This document shows positions 58,268 to 64,000 of a stretch of 64,000 bases of DNA, one piece after another. The stretch is taken from positions 35,089,651-35,153,650 of the forward strand of contig CM065682.1 of assembly GCA_017654935.2 (NCBI GenBank). Direction: 5' to 3'. How positions within the stretch are numbered: the stretch's first letter is position 1; every line of letters starts with the position of its first letter. Under the pieces are notes generated by a model. It was not told the origin of the DNA. It searched no databases and worked only from the letters and a program-made list of their open reading frames with translations. The position numbers were made by a program, and so were the translations under genes. The DNA is from Phymorhynchus buccinoides (lineage: Eukaryota; Mollusca; Gastropoda; Neogastropoda; Raphitomidae).

Positions 58268-59880
58268 GTCACCTCCATCAGGGAAGCTGTGAGTTCAAGA
58301 AAGCTAATGGTAGACATGGGGAAAAATAAGTATTTTATAAAACTAATCACAAAGCACAGGTTACCATGCGTAATTGTGCGTCCTACATTGAGCATTAGTT
58401 CAGACATGGTGTAAAATCAATCCATCTGCATCTGCATCAGGTGCGTTGGCAGGCGCCCAATTCTGGTATAAGACGCCACGCCACGTATGCTTTTCATAAG
58501 ACAACGGATGTCAGAGACTGCATCTCAGTGACAGCATGATGAAACAAAATTGCTAATGGAAAAAGAAGCATGCATACAAAATTAGTTTAAAGATGGAAAA
58601 AAAAACAGTCAAGAAGTTTTCACCACCTATCCTGTGAGTTACACCAGCTTCAAGTAATATAATAATGCCATCGTACATTTTTTTTTAAAGAAATAGACTC
58701 AAGTCTACTTCCAAAAGCTATAACCAATGCAAAATATTAATATACACAAGGTCAAAAGTTAAGGCCAACAAAATATTTTACCAATAGTTGTACGTTATTT
58801 GAAGTCGAGTATTATGCAGTTGGCCACAAACTATAGCCAATACAAAACAATTAAGATGTTCAATGTCAACAACGCAATTACTATTATTTCAAGTTGCCTG
58901 GTTGGTTAATCAGCTTCGCATTAAATGGCTTGACTTTAATGTCATGAATCAGTCATGATTTATGCAAACGAAAATAGATTTGTTTTTAAATCGCATTGGT
59001 TGTGTATTGTTTAGTGTTGTGATAACAATGCTTAGGACTTGTAGATTGGTACCAAGGCCTCTGTTCCCTGCCTGTTTCAGTGTGTGATGTAGATATCAAT
59101 CATAATGATAACGGAAAGCATGTTTCCTTATTTGTCAAGTATAATGTGCGTTATGTCCATTCACTTAAATTATATATTCCATATATTATACTCAACAGAT
59201 GTAATCTCCAATCACTTAAATTATATACAGTGTATTCGATATACTATACCCAACAGATGTAACAATTAAAAGCGGTGTTTTTTTTATAGTTGTTGCTGAA
59301 TATTGAACACACTGTCAAATCAGTTTAAAAACCGGACTATTGATGCACCTGTTCTAGAGTCACCGCATCTAAAAAGTATAGCAAAGTCAATAGCCATTGC
59401 TGTTTAAATAACAATTAGCGAACGGCCACGAAACCCTAAAATGGAGAGAAAAACACAGCAATTACAGCAAACAAAAACAGAATTTCTTTGCAATTTGATA
59501 AACATCTTGGGTACTACTGGACCAATTACACTACAAATCAGCATAGATTCCATGATGGATATGCACTTGCCAGCAAGATTCTTCTAATTCCTCTTCTTTT
59601 GTTGTGGTGACCAACTTCTGTATATAGAAATAAACGTTCATACTTGAGATGTAATCAGAAAATAAGAAAACAGAACAAGGAGAGGAGGGGAAAATTACTT
59701 AAATGTGGACTGGGGAGGGGAGAACTACAGGGGCTGTCCCCAGCAAGCTGGGAACTAGCCGATCCCAGACAATATATAAGGTAATGCCCAGGCCCGAAGT
59801 CAATCAAGACAAACAGATCCCCAACTAAGGGGAGGGGGAGAAATGGGGAAGATGGTGGGGTGGGGTGGGAGGGGGCTGGT
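58268..59880. other. Upstream of the receptor gene, non-coding
   Basis: Should contain the 5' untranslated region and promoter, but I cannot place a TATA box, initiator or CpG island with confidence. A 55-bp imperfect tandem duplication (ATCACTTAAATTATATA phrase) lies at 59158-59265. Otherwise AT-rich and featureless. Confidence 0.5.
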
Positions 59881-60130
59881 TGCTGGATGGCTTAGAAGAG
59901 CAGGCTGGAGGCTGAGAGCAATGCTGGAGCAGGCCCTCGTCCAGGAGCTGCGGTGTCGAGGTGGTGTTGTAGTCTGGACTCAAAAGATGCCAGGGATGGT
60001 GCTGCTACAACATTTTCAGGCAGTTGATTCACTCTAGAATAGTGCGGGGTTCCCTGTCTGTACAGTGTACTGGGTCCTGTGCGATCGTACGTCATGACGT
60101 TGAAAAATGTAGAAAGTGATTCCTGCAATC
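59880..60130 (-). pseudogene. Possible LINE 3' fragment
   Basis: The minus strand reads NQLPENVVAAPSLASFESRL followed by QHHLD, resembling the WNxLPxxVVxAPSLxxFKxRL ending of CR1-like elements, with YDRTGPSTLYRQ before it. Only about 80 residues are open. It is too short to classify. Confidence 0.5.
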
Positions 60131-60639
60131 ACGTAAAATCCTAATTTTCCAAACTGGTCGTTGTTCAAAAGCACAGTTTTTATTTACTCTGGCTTGCGTA
60201 AATTGTCATTCATGACGTAAAATTCAAGGGAAGTGCAGACAGATGCCCCATTTCTTTTTCTTCTTTCTCTCTCCACCCATCATCAATTTGATGGTTCATG
60301 CTTCAGCTATTGTCTATTATGTCATGCAAGGCAAATTTCGGATTGAAATACGTGCTGGAGATGTTCGCCCATGATCTAGAGTAGAAAGGGGGTTGCGTAC
60401 CCCTTAAGGCATTATCGTAATATGACGTCAATTTGTGGATCTCCAGTTCGATATTGGAAAATATTTAGATCACCAGGGTCTGCTAAGCTGAAAGTACAGG
60501 TGGGTTTTTTTAGAACCCAGTACGCGATGGCCTGTATCTAAGGTACGCACTCACCCGTACCGGTACGCAATGACCAATTTGTCATAGTCTTCAGAAATCC
60601 GTTTGCGTCTAGAAAACCCGCTTTCAGTTAGAAAGCAGA

Positions 60640-60882
60640 GCGTTGATGCAATGGAAGCAGAAACATTTAAAGTAAGTTCTTTTCAAATGATAAAAATACG
60701 TAAGCATTCAGCTTTCTTTTAGTTTTACTGTCAAAAATATCTAGACGTTGTCTGTATTAAGATGCGTTGATGCAATGGAAGCAGAAATATTTATAGTAAG
60801 TTTTTTTCAAATGATAAAAATATGTAAACATTCAGCTTTCTTTTAGTTTTACTGTCAAAAATATCTAGACGTTGTCTGTATT
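60640..60882 (+). repeat. 124-bp tandem duplication
   Basis: Two units starting GCGTTGATGCAATGGAAGCA and ending ACGTTGTCTGTATT, a few per cent diverged. The palindrome arms have this sequence once. Confidence 0.92.
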
Positions 60883-61045
60883 TAGATCAAATGAGACACA
60901 AGACAATCCGAGACAGTGATCTGAGCTCAGAAGCATATTTTTTATCTCTTCCACTTCGTCCATCACTCAGACAGCCTCCTGTCATATGAGTGCAGATGCG
61001 TCATGCTGCCAAATCTAGGATTGAGACTAGATCAGTTGAGCAAAT

Positions 61046-61110
61046 AACATACACATGTGTGTGCACGCACACACGCTTGCACACGCACACGCACACGCAC
61101 ACGCACACGC

Positions 61111-61147
<37 letters not shown>
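61046..61147 (+). repeat. (CA)n / (CACG)n microsatellite
   Basis: CACG-type units grading into pure CA; absent from the homologous position in the palindrome arms. Confidence 0.95.
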
Positions 61148-61149
<2 letters not shown>

Positions 61150-61213
61150 CGTGTGCACGCACGCAAAGAGACAAAGAGAGAGTCGTGGTTTTTTTATCTT
61201 TCTAAATCTAAAA

Positions 61214-61672
61214 TGGGCTCGAAGGGCCACGATCAGGGCTACCTTGGTTGAGCAGGATAGGCCACGATCATGGCTCAGTTCATATTTCGCGCTGAACTTT
61301 GGCCAATCCGATAAGCGAATACGGCTAACCAATCAGAAAGCTCGTAGCACTCGTACGACTTCCTGCTGTCTGAATCTATCAGTTTGCATTTGTTTGTGTG
61401 AAAATGAGTGATGAAAGTAGTGATTGTGAGGATGAGGATGAGTATGTTGTCGATAGCTACTCTGATGCAGACTAGGAAGGTAATTAGGCTTGTATTCGTG
61501 TTGCAAAGTGAAGGAAAAGGGTTCGACTGCATGGTTTTGTGATGTCGTGCCCAGAGGGGCACAACTACCTCTTCCCCCAAAAAAGATGTGTTGCATTGTC
61601 TGTTGATAAAGAGTAGAGAAAGTGATGTGTTGCAATGTGTTTTGATAAAGAGTAGAGAAAAAAAAGAAAAAA
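61214..61672 (+). mobile_element. 460-bp insertion with A-rich tail and a short acidic open frame
   Basis: Absent from both palindrome arms, where CTAAAAT joins directly to ATGCGTTC. The insertion ends in GAAAAAAAAGAAAAAAAG, suggesting retroposition. It contains CCAATC and CCAATCAGA words and then a 23-codon open frame starting MSDESSDCEDEDEYVV before a TAG. A 38-bp phrase (GATAAAGAGTAGAGAAA) is tandemly repeated before the tail. The acidic start is reminiscent of piggyBac-type transposases or nuclear proteins, but it is too short to name. Confidence 0.55.
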
Positions 61673-62135
61673 AGATGCGTTCTAAGTGAAAAGATCTAGA
61701 ATCGAGACCTAGCCTAGATGTAGATAATCACAGATCTACCTCTCTCTCTCTCTCTCTGATTGTGTATATAATAATATGTGTGTGTGTCTGCGTGCGTGCG
61801 TGTGTGCATGTGTGTGTGCGTGTGTACGTTTGAGTTCACAATAACATCATTATTACGAGCTCAAAAAAGAGAGAAAGGAGTTTGGATGAGAGGATAGCAA
61901 TATTTTGACAAATTAGATCAATACGGTAGGCCTACGCATCACCCAGGGAGAGTCAATGGTCTACGCGTACACCATTAGACTACACTTAAAATTACAGTTC
62001 TTCCAAAATAAGGTCAGTGATATTGTACACTTACCCATGCGTTCGTCATGCATTCTATTTAAGATGTTGTGCACTTTATGCATATACACTTATACGTAAC
62101 CATGCCAACTTTCTCCCCACACTAACTAAGTGTAG

Positions 62136-64000
62136 ATAGGGCCATGTCTCTAATGACGCTGTGAAACACTGTCCGACTGCTACAAATTTCACTACTTTTC
62201 AACTTCTGATTTCTTACTGAGTACTCCATACATGCCAAAGAAACACATGTCGATAAATAAAACAATCTTTGCTGCTTACGTCGATGGGGATTCTGTGTGG
62301 AAGAATGTTGGTTACTTTGAACAACTAGCGATGACAGGAGATGGAGGTGACGATAAAAATCACGGCATGACCAAAGTTTTGACGCTCGCTAAGCCCGTTC
62401 TAGAAACGGCTTCTCTTGACAAACGGGTTTAGCGTTTTCGCTTGTGGACCAATGGAAATATCCGTTACACCAACAGAAACTTAACGCTTTCCGCTATTAG
62501 TCGATGTTCATATCAAAGAGATTAAGACCGCAAAATCAAGGATTCAAAACATAGCAATGTGTTTCAAAGCCAATCGAAGATTCATTTCGAAAGAATACAT
62601 TTTGATGAGCACATGCTTAAAAAGTTCATTTTTTCCTCTTTTAAACGATGTACTGCATGACTAACCACCATTGTAAGCGAAATCGCTGTTTGAAGCAAAA
62701 GGTGGTAGACCGCATTCAGAGCTTGCCATTTTGGCTGACGTTCGATGGAGGCCTTTTTCAGTGATTAGAGTCTCAGACTCGGCCAGTAAATGCTTTTTCA
62801 TTCGTTATTTACTGAAACAAATATAATTATTTTGATGTAGATTTGTTCTGTGGAGTTTCGCGGAGTTAATAACAACAAGAATATGGAAGTTTCTTTTTTT
62901 TTAAATACAATAAATGTATCGGAAGCAAAGCAAGTAGATCTAGATCTATAAAACATTCGGAGATTCCCTGTAGGCCTATGCTTGGTCTGATAATCATCAA
63001 GATTTGTAGGTGTTTTTGAGGTATGGACCCGCTCTTGTCACTGAAACAATTAACAGAATACTCACGTTTTTCGCCATTTTTTTGTAGTGTGTCAGAGTTG
63101 ATTTTATATACTTTGAAACAGTTTTTTTTACTTGGTCTAGATCTACTGGCTAGTCAAGAAACGGAACTAGGGACTTACGTCTGTAGGGCCTATATATAGT
63201 TCTGGCTCAGCTCAATAATATTTTGTCTCCTATACATCCCTGGTCTCGGGTAAAGAAGAAAATAAAACGAAATAAAAATCAATTAAATAGACAAACAGAC
63301 AGACACAAAATCAATTAAATAGACAAACAGACAGACAAATAAATAAGTAGAGATCAGATAATGTTGTGGTAGTAAATATGCATAGGGTCTGAAACCACTT
63401 ATGTGTTGGTATGATTTGTTTATGAATCAGGTAGACGAAGTAGGCCTGTGACTGTGAGACTGTGTGTGTGTGTGTGTGTGTGCGTGTCGTGTGCGTGTGC
63501 GTGCGCGCGTGTGTATCTGTGTGTGTCACTCTGTGTGTGTGCGCACGGACGGGCTGGGGGGGGGGGGGGGACACGTGGATATGTGTGTGCGTGCGAGCGA
63601 GCAAAAAGTCTCTTTCTCGCTTTGTGTGTGTATGTGGGTGTGCACGCGCGCACGCGTGTGTGTATGAAAGAGAAACAGAACAGCGTGTGTGTACAAGAGA
63701 GAGAGAGAGACTATGTGTGTGTGTGTGTGCGTGCGCGCGCGCGCATGTGTGTTGGTTGAGAAATTTATGTTGAAGTCGTGCGCACAGCACATTAGTTCTG
63801 TTGTGTAGTAGTATTGTTATGCTTTATTCAGCCTTATGGCACGCTTGCACACTTAGGCATATTGCAGTTTTACACGATGTGTGGGATTTAGTATGCATGT
63901 ATGCATGTGTCCTGGATTATGAGAGTGCCCCTAAACGATGGTGCATTTGTGTGAACACACACACAAAAATGTTTTTAAATAGAAACAAAAAAGCAGAAGG
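62136..64000. other. Non-coding, with a GT-rich block
   Basis: An open frame at 62232-62432 (MPKKHMSINKTIFAAYVDGD...) has no recognised similarity. A 34-bp phrase with AATAGACAAACAGACAGACA is tandemly duplicated at about 63275-63345. 63462-63760 is GT/CG-rich simple sequence with a G-run near 63557. No gene is recognised. Confidence 0.6.

Larger units (their letters stand above)
60490..62135 (+). repeat. Third, diverged copy of the palindrome-arm repeat, lacking the LINE
   Basis: 60510-60665 matches 3317-3475 in the left arm's direction. It then continues directly with sequence matching 4170 onward of the right arm, in order, to about 4813 and then 6878-6935. The LINE is absent at 62074-62077 (GCACTTT then ATGCATA), giving its empty site. 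Differences from the arms include a 124-bp tandem duplication (60640-60763 and 60764-60882), a CA microsatellite (61046-61147) and a 460-bp insertion (about 61214-61672). Similarity fades after about 62135. Confidence 0.88.

Noticed and set aside
62232..62432. Small protein gene
   Set aside because: Plausible composition but no similarity, no splice context and only 66 codons; chance cannot be excluded.

Overview
This window is eukaryotic, intron-rich and crowded with repeats. There are no operons or Shine-Dalgarno sites. Microsatellites are long and abundant, and about a dozen decayed non-LTR retrotransposons, nested DNA transposons and a tRNA-derived SINE are present. The single intact protein-coding gene has small exons separated by kilobase introns. 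The retrotransposon types and microsatellite load suggest a marine invertebrate, most likely a mollusc (perhaps a gastropod). That assignment is inference; nothing here fixes the species.

The one real gene is a class C G-protein-coupled receptor of the metabotropic glutamate receptor type. It lies on the minus strand and runs from 58267 down to 16327. I read eight coding exons whose splice phases all agree: 58267-58110, 52042-51829, 46916-46710, 31948-31778, 31225-30539, 27513-27120, 20996-20704 and 16785-16327. Together they encode 860 residues: signal peptide, bilobed Venus-flytrap ligand-binding domain, nine-cysteine domain, seven membrane helices and a short tail. Two of the seven introns appear to use GC donors. 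Most mobile elements from about 17 kb to 58 kb lie in the introns of this gene.

Layout. 1-7487: an inverted repeat of two about 3.5-kb arms around a 500-N gap, each arm carrying the same broken LINE with a 60-bp in-frame triplication. 7957-8484: a small foldback element. 11092-14803: nested pogo/Tigger-like non-autonomous DNA elements. 14.8-18.6 kb: microsatellites, SINE-like repeats, the last receptor exon and a 757-bp tandem duplication. 19-36 kb: receptor exons 4-7, several LINE fragments, a MULE transposase fragment, a CpG-rich segment and a 360-bp hairpin. 36.1-37.8 kb: a GC-palindrome minisatellite and a 1.5-kb compound microsatellite. 39.5-44.5 kb: a LINE split by a tRNA-SINE, and an about 160-bp satellite split by a hAT-like MITE with an 8-bp target duplication. 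46.7-52 kb: exons 3 and 2 and a 1.46-kb foldback/satellite element related to the one at 8 kb. 52.6-57.7 kb: a LINE cut by a 2.9-kb TA-flanked DNA element that itself carries another element. 58.1 kb: exon 1. 60.5-62.1 kb: a third, diverged copy of the repeat forming the palindrome arms; it lacks the LINE and so serves as its empty site. The rest is non-coding sequence in which I recognise nothing.
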